Source of the DNA: Phytophthora colocasiae
Lineage: Eukaryota > Oomycota > Peronosporomycetes > Peronosporales > Peronosporaceae
Assembly (NCBI GenBank): GCA_018806915.1
Contig: JAGKQI010000064.1
Span: 992,001 to 1,056,000, forward strand
DNA: 64,000 nt
Reading direction: 5' to 3'
The position numbers were made by a program, and so were the translations under genes. The notes beneath the pieces were generated by a model, which saw nothing but the letters and a program-made list of their open reading frames with translations, was not told the origin of the DNA and did not search any database. Numbering within the stretch: position 1 is the first letter of the stretch; every line of letters begins with the position of its first letter. Shown here piece by piece: positions 41,223-52,468 of the stretch.

Positions 41223-43229
41223 ATGCAAGATTTGGAATCCGACCTGTTCAGCTTCGACAACTTCTTCTCTCCAAACAACGATGAAGGCGTGGATGGTACG
41301 TGACAAAAAATAGTATGGCAGATCAACTCTAATTTTGCCGAGTTTGTTTTAGATTTATGGGAACTCGCAGCGACGACAGCTTTAGGCCACGATGACGATC
41401 TACTTGATGCTGTAGAACTGGAACCACTAAGCCCGATACTGAAAGAAGAACCGCACGAAGTAGTCCAAGTGAAGCAGGAGCCGGACATTAAGCTTGGTCT
41501 AAAACTAGATACGAACCTCATCAACAATTCCAAGGAGGAATGGCGAGCTCAATATGAGAACGCGAAAGCCAATGGCACCCCCACTGCCACACTGCCCGCG
41601 CGTTTTGCACTTCTATCGACGACCTGCGTTTACGAACCCGGTTTCACTACGTCCCCACGTGGTAAACGCCGCATTAGTCAAACCATCACTCAGGCTGAAG
41701 TGCAAGCTCTACAAACCAACAGCAACGGTAACGGCAATGAAGAAGAGGAAGGAGGAGACGATGGCGATGATGATGATGAAGAAGAAGCCAATGACGAACC
41801 GTTCATGCTTTCAGGTGAGGATGAGTACATCCTGCCAATGTTCACGGATGCCGAGTTGTCTGCTATGGTGGAATCGCCTTCCAAGGCGTCCAATGCATCC
41901 ACTTCTTCTGCTGCTCCTTCTCCAACTCGTGGACTGAACGATGCAATGCCATCGACAGACCCGAGCGCTCCTGTGAATGGACAGGAGTTCCTGAACGTCA
42001 TCGGTTTGTCCAACTCGATTTATGACAGTTCGCAGAACTTCCTCGCAGCTCAACAACAAGCGATTGATCTTACTGGGGCTATACCCCAGAACATTATGAT
42101 GTTCCCTTCGGTACCAGTGTTTCCCTACAGCGCAGCCACCGTTGTACCGGCCCCAACGACTATTAACGGAGTTCCCAATGCTGCCGCAGTCCCCTTCGAC
42201 TACTTTTCTCCTTCAGGTTACGCAGCCGCGGCCAATCAGTTCTTGGACAGCTACGGCCAACAAGTTCAGCCTTTCTTCTTGAACCCTGAGACCCTCACAC
42301 AGGCTACAGCGAACACCAACGTTCAACTTGCAGCGGCGATGGCAATGGCCAACACTGCGGCAATGAACACGATGCGAAAGATGAACGGAACGTACGGAGT
42401 GCCCATTGCTCCGATGCAGCGCCGACCTGGGTCCATGCCGCCCACTACACAGATCAAAGTGGCTGCCCCAATCAAACCGAGGATGCCTGTCCAACGAACT
42501 ACCTCTGCAACGTCCGTCGCGACTGCGAGCAAGGTGAATCGTCTAGCTATTACCCCGGACATTGCAGATTTCAAGCTCGTGCAGATCTTCCATCAGTTTT
42601 GTGACCCGACGACCAAAGTACTTACACTTCCAAGCTTCCAGCAACTACTACAGCACCATCAGGTAAAGGATGATAATTCCGGCTTGACAACCAATTCTTC
42701 CCCGAAGACCAGTGCGAATACGAACGGTTGCAGTTCGACTTCTGCTGCTAACAGCAATGCGGCGATGATTCCAGATGCTCAGGCATTGTTCAAGGCGTTG
42801 GATATCAACGAAGTTGGGTCACTTGATCTGGAACGATTCATGCACTCGTTCCAGATCTGCAACCGCTGCACGGAAGCCAAGCGCCGGGCTCATCAAGCTT
42901 TATGTGCGAGTCAAGGACAGACTTTCACTCCGACGGCACTTGAACGACAACTGATGGAAGATGTCGCTCCCGTAGTTGTTCGCGTTGTCCCCTCTCGCTT
43001 CGAAGGTCACAAAGTGAAAAGCTGTGAGCATTACCAGTGGACATGGTGCGAAGGATATGAGAAGACTGGCAACGAAAAGTGTCGTGGCACGAACCGCCAC
43101 GACAAATGCCCTAAGTACCTGGCCAACTGCACCTTGTGGAAACACAAATTACCACCCAAGAGCCGAAAGCCGAAGCTTCTAATTGAGAACGTGGACTCCC
43201 CAACCAAGAAGCTTAAATATTTTTCCTAA
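41223..43229 (+). CDS. EF-hand-like protein with C-terminal Cys-rich domain
   Basis: Exon 1 (41223-41295) and exon 2 (41353-43229) with a 57-bp intron (GTACGT..TTTTAG) give 649 residues. The first 60 residues are acidic and hydrophobic (MQDLESDLFSFDNFFSPNND), like an activation domain, and include EEPHEVVQVKQEPD, resembling SUMO or regulatory sites. Residues 100-370 are polar, Asp/Glu-, then Ala/Asn/Gln-rich. Two EF-hand-like segments follow (FKLVQIFHQFCD; LFKALDINEVGSLDLERFMH), the second with a fair Ca-loop. The last 100 residues hold a Cys/Trp-rich domain with C-x8-C-x10-C-x8-C-x6-C spacing. I cannot name it; a regulatory nuclear protein is my guess. Confidence 0.65.
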
Positions 43230-43419
43230 AAGAACCAGCTCGCATGAATTGGAATTGCACAAAAATAAATCAAACGAAACATTATGCCATGCATGCAGTT
43301 GTAGGCATTTGCACATGAACAAGAGCTTTGAATGTTGTGTTTAAATGTTGTGTTTAAATTTGCTGTAGTTCTAACCGGCGACTCTCAAGAGCCGCACATA
43401 TCATATCCTCGGACTGGAT

Positions 43420-44160
43420 ATGGGGAATTGCTGCTCGTGTTTCTCGAAGCGCGAACGCAGCGTGGAAGATCTACTGGATGGGTCACTAGAAGACAAATTA
43501 CTCGGCAAGAGAGAAGAAGAGGATGTTGAAGTTACAACAGCTGAAGAGGAGGCATGGCGACAGCGTCGTGAACAGCTCAAAGATGAAGAAGATATGTCCA
43601 TGCAATCTCTTGACGATGAAGAAGATGGGAATGGGGATCGAGAGCCTGAAACAACTCACGCACCTTTAATTTGGGATCTGAGTGACCGCAATTCGGTGCT
43701 AGCAGCACATAAAGCAGCAGAAAATCTAGTGGAAGAAGAGGAAGATGAAGAAGCTTTCGGTAGTGCAAAGGAGGACGAGAGTGATGATGACCAAGAGACG
43801 AAAGAGCAAATAGCTCGTGGAGAAGAAGATCGGCTGACGCAGCTATCATCAAGGTCTCTTGACTCGTACGCGTCCGTGAATGATTCTTATCGTGGAGAAG
43901 ACACAAGAGTCTTCCGGGACACAGAACTGGATCGTACCACTGAAGTTTCGGACACTTTTTTGGCTCCGTCGAGTCTTCGGGACACTACGAATGGCAGTTT
44001 TCTAGTAGATGACGATACTGAAGTGCAACAAGAGCAAGAACAACAGCGGAAGGAAGAACAGGATGGTGATCAAGATGATAACAGTACGGACAAACGTCGT
44101 AGCAATTCATCTCGACGTCGTTCAGGAAAGAAGAAATCTCGAAGTAGGAAGTCGAAATGA
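43420..44160 (+). CDS. Acidic protein with N-myristoylation/palmitoylation signal
   Basis: 246 residues starting MGNCCSCFSKRERS, with Gly2 for myristoylation and Cys4, 5 and 7 for palmitoylation, followed by a basic cluster. The body is highly acidic (VEEEEDEEAFGS and similar) and probably disordered, with a short helical part (HAPLIWDLSDRNSVLAAHKA). The C-terminus is very basic (KKKSRSRKSK). This layout fits a membrane-anchored scaffold or adaptor, reminiscent of LAMTOR1-type proteins, but the resemblance is only at the N-terminus. Confidence 0.65.
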   Translation: MGNCCSCFSKRERSVEDLLDGSLEDKLLGKREEEDVEVTTAEEEAWRQRREQLKDEEDMSMQSLDDEEDGNGDREPETTHAPLIWDLSDRNSVLAAHKAAENLVEEEEDEEAFGSAKEDESDDDQETKEQIARGEEDRLTQLSSRSLDSYASVNDSYRGEDTRVFRDTELDRTTEVSDTFLAPSSLRDTTNGSFLVDDDTEVQQEQEQQRKEEQDGDQDDNSTDKRRSNSSRRRSGKKKSRSRKSK

Positions 44161-44198
44161 GCGGTAAGAAGATACGAAAGGTCTGAAAGCTTAGGGGG

Positions 44199-44561
44199 TT
44201 ACTGAAATACTGCTACATTTGTTTCTTCATACTTCCCACACAGCTTCAGCAGCTTGTTGACCAACGTACGTTGGAGGTGTGTATTTCTCGTAGTCCTGTA
44301 ATCTACTCGCTGACGGATGGTGGATGAGGTTATAGGAGCTCCAGCGTTTCCAGCTCTCGTCTTCGACAACAAGCGGATCTTTGCCTTCTCGGAGTTGAAC
44401 GCTAGGATGTCGTCGGAATTGGCAGCATCGTGCCATGATATTGCTGCATCCTTGACCCATGAGTCGACTTGTATCCTCTGCGGATCCTTTAGTCGCGGCG
44501 TTTGGAGGATCCGAATACCAGTTACAGATTGAAAAATATAGTCATTGAACAGGAAAAGCAT
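44199..44561 (-). CDS. Doubtful small ORF
   Basis: An open frame of 120 codons from an ATG at 44561 between the acidic protein and the BED-finger gene. It starts hydrophobic (MLFLFNDYIFQ) and then becomes polar. No domain; an alternative frame overlaps (44227-44460). It may be chance. Confidence 0.15.
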   Translation of the reverse strand: MLFLFNDYIFQSVTGIRILQTPRLKDPQRIQVDSWVKDAAISWHDAANSDDILAFNSEKAKIRLLSKTRAGNAGAPITSSTIRQRVDYRTTRNTHLQRTLVNKLLKLCGKYEETNVAVFQ

Positions 44562-44573
44562 ACAACGCACACC

Positions 44574-47117
44574 CTATTGCTGAATTGCAGCGCTCAAATA
44601 GCGCTCCATCGAACTCCTGATCTTGTCCAGTCCAGCTGAGCTGATGTCGAACCAAGAAGCATCCAAAGAGGTAGAAGGAGCATCCGATTCAGCCACATCC
44701 TGTTCCATACCGTCTTGGACGCTTTCCAGTACCGACCGTATCGATAGATTGGGAGTACTGGTGTCTGGAACATCGGGAACTTGGACACCATTCGACTGCA
44801 ACATTTCTTCGACGGATGGTTCGCTCTCGACGTCAAGAAGGGTATGGAACTTGCTTACAACATCCTTCGCAGTCGCCTGCGTGCTGAGTGCAGCTCCATG
44901 GCGAATCTTGGTGCATTTCTCGTGCTGTTTCGACTCTTCAATGATCGGAGTTTTGGTACGTTGTGCACGCGTTAACCATAACTCTTCGAGAGAACTTGTG
45001 TGAGGCACAAAGGAGCAGACAATCTTGGCCACCACTGCGAGTTGGTTGTGCACCGGATCTCCTTCATAGTCGCCCCAAAACTCCATGGGACTGGACGTAT
45101 TAGCGGCACTCCACACTCCAGGCTCACCGAAGTCTCCCTGACGCTTCATGAAGTCGTTGTACGACCGAATAAAGTTGTTCTCGTTGAAACCAGGGACCAA
45201 CTCAGTTCCAACACGAATCGTAACAGCTCGAGCACGACGCAGACCTGATACGCTCAAACCTGCTCCGTGCACACGTGGATCTAGCACCAAACACGCCACA
45301 AAATGCTCTTCCACGTAGCACTCAAGTCTCTGCATGAAACTGGTCACCAAAGCTTCCGAGTTCCCATCAAGAAGTGGAGAACGCGTTGCCGTACCAAAGA
45401 GCCAAATCCACAACGCTAGGAACTGGCCCGAAGTCGACGTCTTGAGCTCACTCAGCGCCGCAATGAAGTTCAAGGGTGCCAGTATCTGCGCCGTGTGTCG
45501 TAGTGTGCTCCACGCCATGTCGGTGCCACTCACATCGGCCAATTGGCGCACTATCGCCGATGTCGAGTTCTGGGATTCTTCCGAAATGGCCAAGCGCAAG
45601 TAAGGTTCCAGACGAGTGGCTTGCTTCACTGCCATTGCAATAGAGCGTAAGCTCGCCAATGAGACTTGTACGAAGGCGTTAGCATCTCCGGTAGCACTGG
45701 TATTCGAGTATACAGTCTGCAATACACGTTGACGCAAGGAGGAGCTTTCACGAAGTGCATCTGCAGTCAAAACGGCATTTTCCAGAGCTTCTTCCAGTGA
45801 CATACTGCAGAGAACAAGCTCGTGAAGAAGCAACGCTGTCTGCTGTGTCATACACACACCCGTCAGAGTAATAGTCTTGACACCAGCACTGGTACCTTGT
45901 TTTAACTCTCGACGCGAACGTCCGTACGCTCCAGACGTCGGACAGCACAAAAACAACTTCGCATTGGTGTTGCTAGATAACGACGACACCACAGAGAGTA
46001 CTTCCTCAGCATTGGGAGATGTCAAGAGATCACGTTCTACCAACACGAAAGCTCGTCGCCACTCGTCAACTGCCACGTACGTCATTTTCTTCACTCCATC
46101 AGGTCCACCGTCAGTGTGGTTGATCATGAGCGTAAGTGCATTGGCCGTGGCCAAAACATCCTTGCAGTCACTGTCATATTTCTGAACCAGTCGATCAAGC
46201 ACTTCAGTCCGAGCTCGAGACGCAGTCAACGGGAAATTGACCATCGCAGGTTGCAAAATTCTCATTGCATCCTGGAAATTCGCGTTATCCAGCAAATTCC
46301 ACGGTGCATTCGCGGTAATCAACGCAGTAGTGAGTTTTTCTTCGTAAACTTCAAAATCACCACCGTCATCTTTCTGCTTGGGGTAAACGACGGGAGGTGA
46401 AGGTTTAACAGGCGACTTTTTCGCAATTGTCGATACCTTTGCAGGTGAAATTTCAACTGGTGCTTTGGTCTCCACTTCTTTGGCCATTTCACTCTTGACT
46501 TTTTTACTTTTGACATTTTCCAAACGGTTAGACAAAAGTCCCATAGCTCCAGCGTATTTGGACTTGACTTCGTCCGGAGCTTCCACACATTTCGTGGATA
46601 AGTGAAGTTTCAAACGGCCACTCAGCTGCGGAGTGTCTTGGTGGCAATAATTGCAGCGCATCTTCTTTTGCTTATTGCCGGGGGAGGATGGGATGTCCTC
46701 AAAGTGCTCGTACACAGGTCCACGTTTACGTCCGGCATTCTGTTTCAGTTTCGAAGCACTTGAAGTTGCCGCTGACGAACGGAAAGGAGGTTCCACGATT
46801 TCCACTGAAGTGGGGGCAGAGGCAACTGCAACTTCCTCAAGTCGTTGCCCTTTGAACATTTCCTCCCAATCCGGATGTTTCAGACGCAAGTGCGTCAGCA
46901 GATTCGTGTAGCCTGTGCTGGCCGCTTGAGTGTAAATGTTGTGACACACTTTGCATCGGTGGCGGTTGGCACCTCCAAGCGAATTTTGTTTCTTGCGACC
47001 GCGTTTCTTGGGTGCAGAAGGAGAAGCTGGAGGCATGGGCGACGTAGGTACTGGAGGACCGTCAGCGTCGTACACGGGTTCGAAGAAGAAGGCGCAAACG
47101 GCGGCGGAGAGCGCCAT
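44574..47117 (-). CDS. hAT-transposase-derived protein with two BED-type zinc fingers
   Basis: An intact 847-residue ORF from the ATG at 47117. Residues about 52-85 form one BED finger (HRCKVCHNIYTQ then LLTHLRLKHPDW), and residues 155-185 a second (MRCNYCHQDTPQLSGRLKLH). The central part resembles the DUF659/hAT catalytic region (MINHTDGGPDGVKKMTYVAV; LFLCCPTSGAYG), and the C-terminal third has a hAT dimerisation-like segment (FWGDYEGDPVHNQLAVVAKI). There are no terminal repeats or duplications nearby. An intact single gene of this sort suggests domestication, perhaps as a DNA-binding regulator. Confidence 0.7.
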   Translation of the reverse strand: MALSAAVCAFFFEPVYDADGPPVPTSPMPPASPSAPKKRGRKKQNSLGGANRHRCKVCHNIYTQAASTGYTNLLTHLRLKHPDWEEMFKGQRLEEVAVASAPTSVEIVEPPFRSSAATSSASKLKQNAGRKRGPVYEHFEDIPSSPGNKQKKMRCNYCHQDTPQLSGRLKLHLSTKCVEAPDEVKSKYAGAMGLLSNRLENVKSKKVKSEMAKEVETKAPVEISPAKVSTIAKKSPVKPSPPVVYPKQKDDGGDFEVYEEKLTTALITANAPWNLLDNANFQDAMRILQPAMVNFPLTASRARTEVLDRLVQKYDSDCKDVLATANALTLMINHTDGGPDGVKKMTYVAVDEWRRAFVLVERDLLTSPNAEEVLSVVSSLSSNTNAKLFLCCPTSGAYGRSRRELKQGTSAGVKTITLTGVCMTQQTALLLHELVLCSMSLEEALENAVLTADALRESSSLRQRVLQTVYSNTSATGDANAFVQVSLASLRSIAMAVKQATRLEPYLRLAISEESQNSTSAIVRQLADVSGTDMAWSTLRHTAQILAPLNFIAALSELKTSTSGQFLALWIWLFGTATRSPLLDGNSEALVTSFMQRLECYVEEHFVACLVLDPRVHGAGLSVSGLRRARAVTIRVGTELVPGFNENNFIRSYNDFMKRQGDFGEPGVWSAANTSSPMEFWGDYEGDPVHNQLAVVAKIVCSFVPHTSSLEELWLTRAQRTKTPIIEESKQHEKCTKIRHGAALSTQATAKDVVSKFHTLLDVESEPSVEEMLQSNGVQVPDVPDTSTPNLSIRSVLESVQDGMEQDVAESDAPSTSLDASWFDISSAGLDKIRSSMERYLSAAIQQ

Positions 47118-47418
47118 TTTCGTTTAGGGGGCTGGATTTCCAATTGTGGCGCGAAAATATTGAATGAAATCTAGAAGAATTATGGAGATCGTTTATTGGA
47201 TGATAAAGTATATTAAATTATTTTATTGGACGATAATCAGTTTGAATTAACGGAAAATAAAAAATATGTTCCAATATATTTGAAAAAAAGAAAATATCAA
47301 ATACTTACAAAATAATACTTCAAAATAAAAATTATGTACCAAATACTTTAAAAACACAAATACAAAATAATCTAGTTTGTACGACAGGCTCTGAATGAGA
47401 GCGACCGAGTGACTACAG
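47118..47418. other. AT-rich spacer
   Basis: About 300 bp of very AT-rich sequence (long A and T runs, ATATTT words from 47170 to 47380), far below the GC content around it. No gene. Confidence 0.6.
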
Positions 47419-48005
47419 GTGATAGGAAAGGAAAAGTGGGCTACTGCTTACAGTCCGTGTACCCGGTTCAACACCCTGACTTCCAATAACGTGGGATCAG
47501 TCAACGGCGCACTGAAGGGCATTCGCAGTCGTCCGATCCTGGACTGTCTTATGGAGATTGAACGTTACGTAGCAAGAAAGTGGATGGAGAACACGAAAAA
47601 GGCGGATACCTGGGGTGAGTTGACACGTTACGCGTCGCGAAGGGCAGACAAGGTGCTTGAAGACACCGTCAGCGGTTCCATCGAAGCAAACTCCTCCACA
47701 AGCTGTGTTGTGGCAATCAAACATGGAGTCGGAAGTATCCCTCTTAAGTTTGCACTTCAACTATGTGACAGCGTGGTAAAATGCTTGTGTGGGTACTTCG
47801 AGGACGTTGGTACCCCTTGTGTTCACACTCTGATTGCGCTCAACCACGCCGGTAGACTGAAGGAGATGACAAGATTCTGTCGCGGTTCCGGAAAACGCTA
47901 GTCTTCCGAGAAGCCTACGCGGAGCGAGCGCGCACTACCATCCTGCCTCTAGTGCCCAAGGATGCGCTTGCTCGCGGTGAATGCAGGGCCCCCGGAATTC
48001 CAAAA
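47419..48005 (+). pseudogene. Mutator-like (MULE) transposase relic
   Basis: The C-terminal part of a MULE transposase: EKWATAYSPCTRFNTLTSNN, then ILDCLMEIERYVARKWMENT and a SWIM-type zinc finger CLCGYFEDVGTPCVH. A frameshift near 47890 moves to VFREAYAERARTTILPLVP and PKDALARGECRAPGIPK, the usual tail. The N-terminal catalytic region is missing, replaced by the AT-rich spacer. Confidence 0.75.
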
Positions 48006-48179
48006 ATAAAAACGTGGTCACCCAAAGAAGCGCATTCCGTCACAGCAAGCAACATAATCTCTGAGAAAGCAAATTCGGCGGTGCGGAATATCCAAGCAAG
48101 TTGGCCACAACCGGAACAGCTGCAGCTGTCAGCCGTCCTAAACGCCCTTGCTGACAAGCATTTGCATGATGCATGTAAA

Positions 48180-49026
48180 GTTTTTTTTCTCCGAAATTGG
48201 GTTTTCCTTGCTAAAAGAAATACACAAAACTGCTTGGTATATTGCGTTACTAGCACTTGCAGCCCTTCATTACGCAGGGCTTCGTCAGGAACACGTTGGC
48301 GAAGTCGTTCACTGAGGCCTTGGCAGCGAGTTTGTTGCTCAGCACACTCTACATTGATTCTCCATCCTCGCTCGACGTCTTCCCGGCGAATCTGTTCGCA
48401 AACCTGACGCCGCGTTGCTTCCAGGTGTGCAACGAATTGTCCGAAGTGTCCAGCCATGACGTCGCCTTGAACATCAGTCGTGACGAATTCAAATGTTTCA
48501 GCCATGGCTGTAGTATTCCCAGCGTGATGAACCCCACGGGCATGCTGGGTGAGTCGCTTCTTCTTCCGGCCAAAATGGTTCCGAAGGCCGTTCTCGAGTT
48601 GGCGAAGCAGGTACTTATCATGTGGTAGTCCGTCGATTGCAAGCTCGAACACCGGGTCCAGGGCCTCCATTGGGAAGCCATTACCTCGAACTTGAGATAG
48701 TAGGCCGGTAAACCTTCGGCGACACTCGATAGTCGTGAACCCGAACTTAGCTGCATATTTATTCGCATACGCAGCAATGTCTTCTTCTTCAATTGGAAAA
48801 CACTTACCTACCAGAGTGAGATCTACCTCACGTGGCTGCCCACCTTCGACCTTCATCGCGGCGCCTCCTGAACGAGGTAGAGCGCGTAACGTATAAAGAG
48901 GTCTGCATGGTGGCCTTGACAAGCGGTCTGAGGTCGTCTTAGAATGACACGAGTGCCCACCTGCTCTCTCTCGAACGCATCCTGTTCGAGTGCGTCCTCG
49001 TGTTCGATCTGAGCGGCGTCGTCCAT
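48180..49026 (-). pseudogene. Unidentified repeat-type ORF, probably mobile-element derived
   Basis: A long minus-strand frame (open from 49057 to 47915) has a protein-like core between about 48856 and 48180: VDLTLVGKCFPIEEEDIAAY, NHFGRKKKRLTQHARGVHH, then TTDVQGDVMAGHFGQFVAHL and LSERLRQRVPDEAL. Upstream, an acidic start (MDDAAQIEHEDALEQDAF, ATG at 49026) is in another frame, so a frameshift near 48856 is likely. The tail beyond 48180 overlaps the MULE relic and is probably not real. No family recognised. Confidence 0.35.
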
Positions 49027-49281
49027 CTTTCCAAATGGCAATCGGAAAGGAAACCAATCTGTTTAACGCGTTGTAGTGTAGCCAGGGGGTGTTGAGGTTA
49101 CCTTTACGGTTTACTTGGGTTTTCCTTGAATGACTCTCTTAAACCCAGCAACCTTCAATTGCCGAGATCTCCTACTACAGAAGCTATAAGAGCATCGACG
49201 AGCGCGGATAGCAGCGCAGCCCTAGCAGAACGATCTCGGTAATCCGCTGCGACTTGGGCGGCAAGGGGCGAAATTGCTCAT

Positions 49282-49796
49282 TCACGTGCTCAGCCATGAG
49301 AGCCGATAGCTGGGTGGACCTAGCAGTAGTAGCTTGGAGATCCTCGACATGTTGGGAACAATAGGCGAGAGTTGCCTAAGAGCTTGCTCAATATCCACGC
49401 GGGGGCCTTGGGCTGGAGGTCGTACTTGTCGACGAGGTCGAACCTGGCAAACCTGGCTGCCCTTTCGCGACCTCTGGCTGTCCCTGGAAGACCATGCATA
49501 ACTGCCAGGAGCTCCAGCACACCACACCGATAATTCACCTCCATGTGCCGGAGGTAGTCCGAGCAGCAAATAAGTCTTCTTGCCGTTCGCCGGATCGCGA
49601 ACGATCGGTGGCAGATGAGGCAGCGGGAGTGCGTGACGTTTGCCATCGTCGGGGGGTTCGCCGCGTCGTAGGGATGGTTGGCTCCGGGAGGGACGAACAC
49701 CCGTGGACCTGTTCTCGAAGAGCAGGATGGGATCTGGGTCCCGTTCGTTTCAGTTGCGGGGGCGAAAAACCATTCGTCTTGAAAAAAATACTGCAC
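49282..49796 (-). pseudogene. Decayed ORF with Cys/His-rich segment
   Basis: Minus-strand frames 49320-49796 and 49282-49569 overlap and both look protein-like. The first contains SRCLICHRSFAIRRTARRLI and CCSDYLRHME, a possible zinc finger, then DLVDKYDLQPKAPAWILSKL; the C-terminal part (LSPIVPNMSRISKLLLLG) continues in the other frame. Probably part of the decayed transposon block 47.4-50 kb. Confidence 0.3.
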
Positions 49797-49999
49797 GCAA
49801 AAAGCATCATTTTAATGTCGATGGAGAATTCAAGAAAATTAATAATAATGCCTCTCTGCTACTCAACTCAGGCTACTCAACTCGGTCCATTCGGTTCTGG
49901 TGCTTGATGCATTCGGTCTGGCGCATTCTGGGGGCATTGCCATGGTGAAAAGTTTTGTTCAACATGAAGTTGGCTATCGTCGAGAACGTTTTTTATTGT

Positions 50000-50291
50000 C
50001 TATAAGTTCACTGTTGATACTGCTGATCGCTGTGGGGATCGAGTGTCGTCTGCTTTAGCGCTTTGGCTTGACGAATTTACTGTATTTGCTATCACATGTG
50101 CTTGATGAGGACTTTGTGTGTGACTTGCATGGTTAGGAGGAGGAACTGGTCCTTGCGGACGTCTTCGGATCACCACACCACCATTCGTCGAAGTGATCGC
50201 ATGGTGAGAAGGAGGTTCCAACACTGGCGCCATGTGAGGATGTTGTGGAATTTCAGTGGAATGTCGACGAGTGGCTGATTGCGGCAATTCT
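50000..50291 (-). pseudogene. 3-prime part of a reading frame split by element B
   Basis: A 95-codon open frame, Pro/His/Ser-rich (RRPQGPVPPPNHASHTQS), that runs out of the right-hand side of the element B insertion site. If the element and one copy of its 5-bp duplication are removed, the frame continues without a stop into 58584-58660 on the minus strand, through VQPVHPPRRELPQSATRRHS. This is consistent with insertion into an older coding sequence or pseudogene. Confidence 0.4.
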
Positions 50292-50607
50292 TGTGACGGG
50301 GGTCACACAGCACTTCACACAGAGGAAGGCTTGGAGTATACAAACTCCTAGTGAACGGCAGTTCACTCGGTCCCCAAAGACTTGGGGAGACTAACTAAAG
50401 ATTAGGTAGATTTAAGACTGAATATATTATAGATACTTGTTAGCTTGGCCTGCAATACAAACTAAAAGATATCTATAGTGTAACCTATATAGAAGGTGAT
50501 AGGTGGCTGCGGAGCCACCTGCCACGTGTCACCATGATGTGTGACACACCAAATGTATCCACTTCGGAAGAGTGACTAAAGTCACTCTTCAATGTAACCC
50601 CGTTACA
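50292..50607 (-). repeat. 3-prime LTR of element B
   Basis: 316 bp; pairs with 58268-58583 with one mismatch seen (50468). Confidence 0.92.
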
Positions 50608-50789
50608 TCCTCCCCTACTTAGATTCGACTCTCGTCCAATCAGAGAAGAGAGAAAATCCCTTTCACATTTCTCTCTTCAATGTCGAAATCGATCGACCTG
50701 CCGCCAGCTCTTATCGCTGCGGCTTCTGCTCTCACAGAGCACAGGGCGCACTGCCAACGCGTACCAGGCTTCCTCGGAAGCCCAGCAAC

Positions 50790-52468
50790 ATGTCTGCAAA
50801 GGGTGCAAACCCAGACGCGCAAGCGTCTTCACGGAAGAAGGCTGCAAAGCCAACTTCCAAGCCAGCCAAGCCTCGCGGCAAGGCTTCGGCACTTCATGAG
50901 GCCACCGATGTGGCCTCCAGGGCTCTTAGCTCGCCCAGCAGCACTGCTGCGACGGCTAGCCCTAGCCAAAGGCGCAGTAGGTCTCCGTCCTACCGCCTGA
51001 TACTCGACCGAATCCTCGGTTCGAGTATAGGACCATAGTCCCGGTTCCTGGAGTCCTTCCGAACAGGAAGCGACTCTTGTCAGCTACTCGGGCGACGAGA
51101 GCGACAACGGCGACGCCGAGGGCAAGCCTGCGGCGGGTGCTCCAACCACGGAGGAGCACCATGGAGACAAGGACACCGCGTCCAAGTCTCCCGACAACAC
51201 CAGCGGCCGTGGTGGCGACACTACGCCACCACCTGTCAGACATCTGACACTTGCTGAAGGGCGCGAACGCGCCCGGGCCATTCTGGCAGAGGAGAAGGTG
51301 CCCAGCACCAACTCCAAGAAGCGTCATGCTTCACAGTCTCCTTGTCAAGACATGACAAGGAGAAGGGAGCTCGAAGAGATCTTCGGCCCCGACGACGTCG
51401 ACGATGACGCCGATGAGGAGGAGGGGCTCATCCGCGAGCCCCAAGAGATCACTAACGATCTCGATGAGCAGCAAGAGCTCTTTCAGGCTGCTCAACAGCC
51501 AATGCGCACCGCACCAACGGTCGCACGTGAGTCTCATCAACACGATGAGGACTCTGCCCACCAGCGGGGATACTACCCGCCCGATCAAGGCTCGGGAGCT
51601 GCTGCGTATATCGAGCAGCTCCAGGACCCACGTCCTCTCATAGGGGCCATACCTCCAAAGGCGCCTATGAGCGGGCCTTGGTTCAGAAAGAACCTCTCTT
51701 TCAAGGCAACCTCTCTGTTGCCAGGTGCGTGCTTCTAGCACAGCACCGAATTCTTCTCAAGGAATTCACCTCGCTTCGCAAGAAGCCTGAGACTAAGGGT
51801 GGTCTCAAGCCCACATGGGGTTACCCATGGGTTCTACTGCGTCGTGGGTCGACGCTGAGGACCTCTTTTGGCAATGGGTCCGGTTGACAGTCAAGTCAAC
51901 CCAGGAGTACCACAAACTCCGTGACGAAGATCACCTGGAGGACATCCTCCGCCTCCGGGACCTTCGTGTCCAGTTTGCCCACCTCGTAGGCAAACGGCAG
52001 CTCCATCATAAGATGGAGCGACTGAGAACTGAGTCTCAGTCCAGCGCTCACAATGAGCGCGGGTATGGAACACATACATCTGTGTTCCAACCCCGTTCAG
52101 CGGCTAAGAAGCCGCGGACTACTTACGAGGCTGCCGCCGTGCCTCTTCCCAGCACGCGACAGCCTTCGGGCAGTCAACCTGGAGCCGCTCAATCGGCTCC
52201 CAGGTACTCTGCGACGCAGGGTACCCGCGCCACTTCACTCGGAGCTGGCGCTTCCCACCGCGACGCCGCTCCTGGAGAACCCGCTCCACATGGTAGTGGC
52301 GTTCTCCGTTCCGGTCAAGCAAAGCCGGAGGAGGCCTCGCTCGACTGCTCTTTCGAGCCGTCCCCGACGTTGGGGACTCAGAGGCCTTCGACTGGGCCTC
52401 TTGACCAACTTGTTGCTGAGCAACAGGAGGAGATCCGTCTCCTCCGGAGCGCGTGTCCTTGCGCTTGA
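50790..52468 (+). CDS. Antisense ORF region inside element B
   Basis: On the strand opposite to gag-pol, a basic, Ala/Ser/Lys-rich start (MSAKGANPDAQASSRKKAAK, ATG at 50790) leads in neighbouring frames into an acidic, Asp/Glu-rich part (51298-51738, EEIFGPDDVDDDADEEEGL), then AQHRILLKEFTSLRKKPETK and a helical part with DLFWQWVRLTVKSTQEYHKL (51815-52468). A coiled coil (RQLEDLRLAMQDLHGRVD) may follow in another frame to about 52600. At least three frame changes are needed, so this copy is broken or spliced. It is not needed for transposition in known gypsy elements. It overlaps the chromodomain-coding end on the minus strand. Confidence 0.4.

Noticed and set aside
47952..48407. 151-codon plus-strand ORF after the MULE relic
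   Set aside because: Only its first 20 codons match a MULE tail; the rest overlaps the better minus-strand frame.
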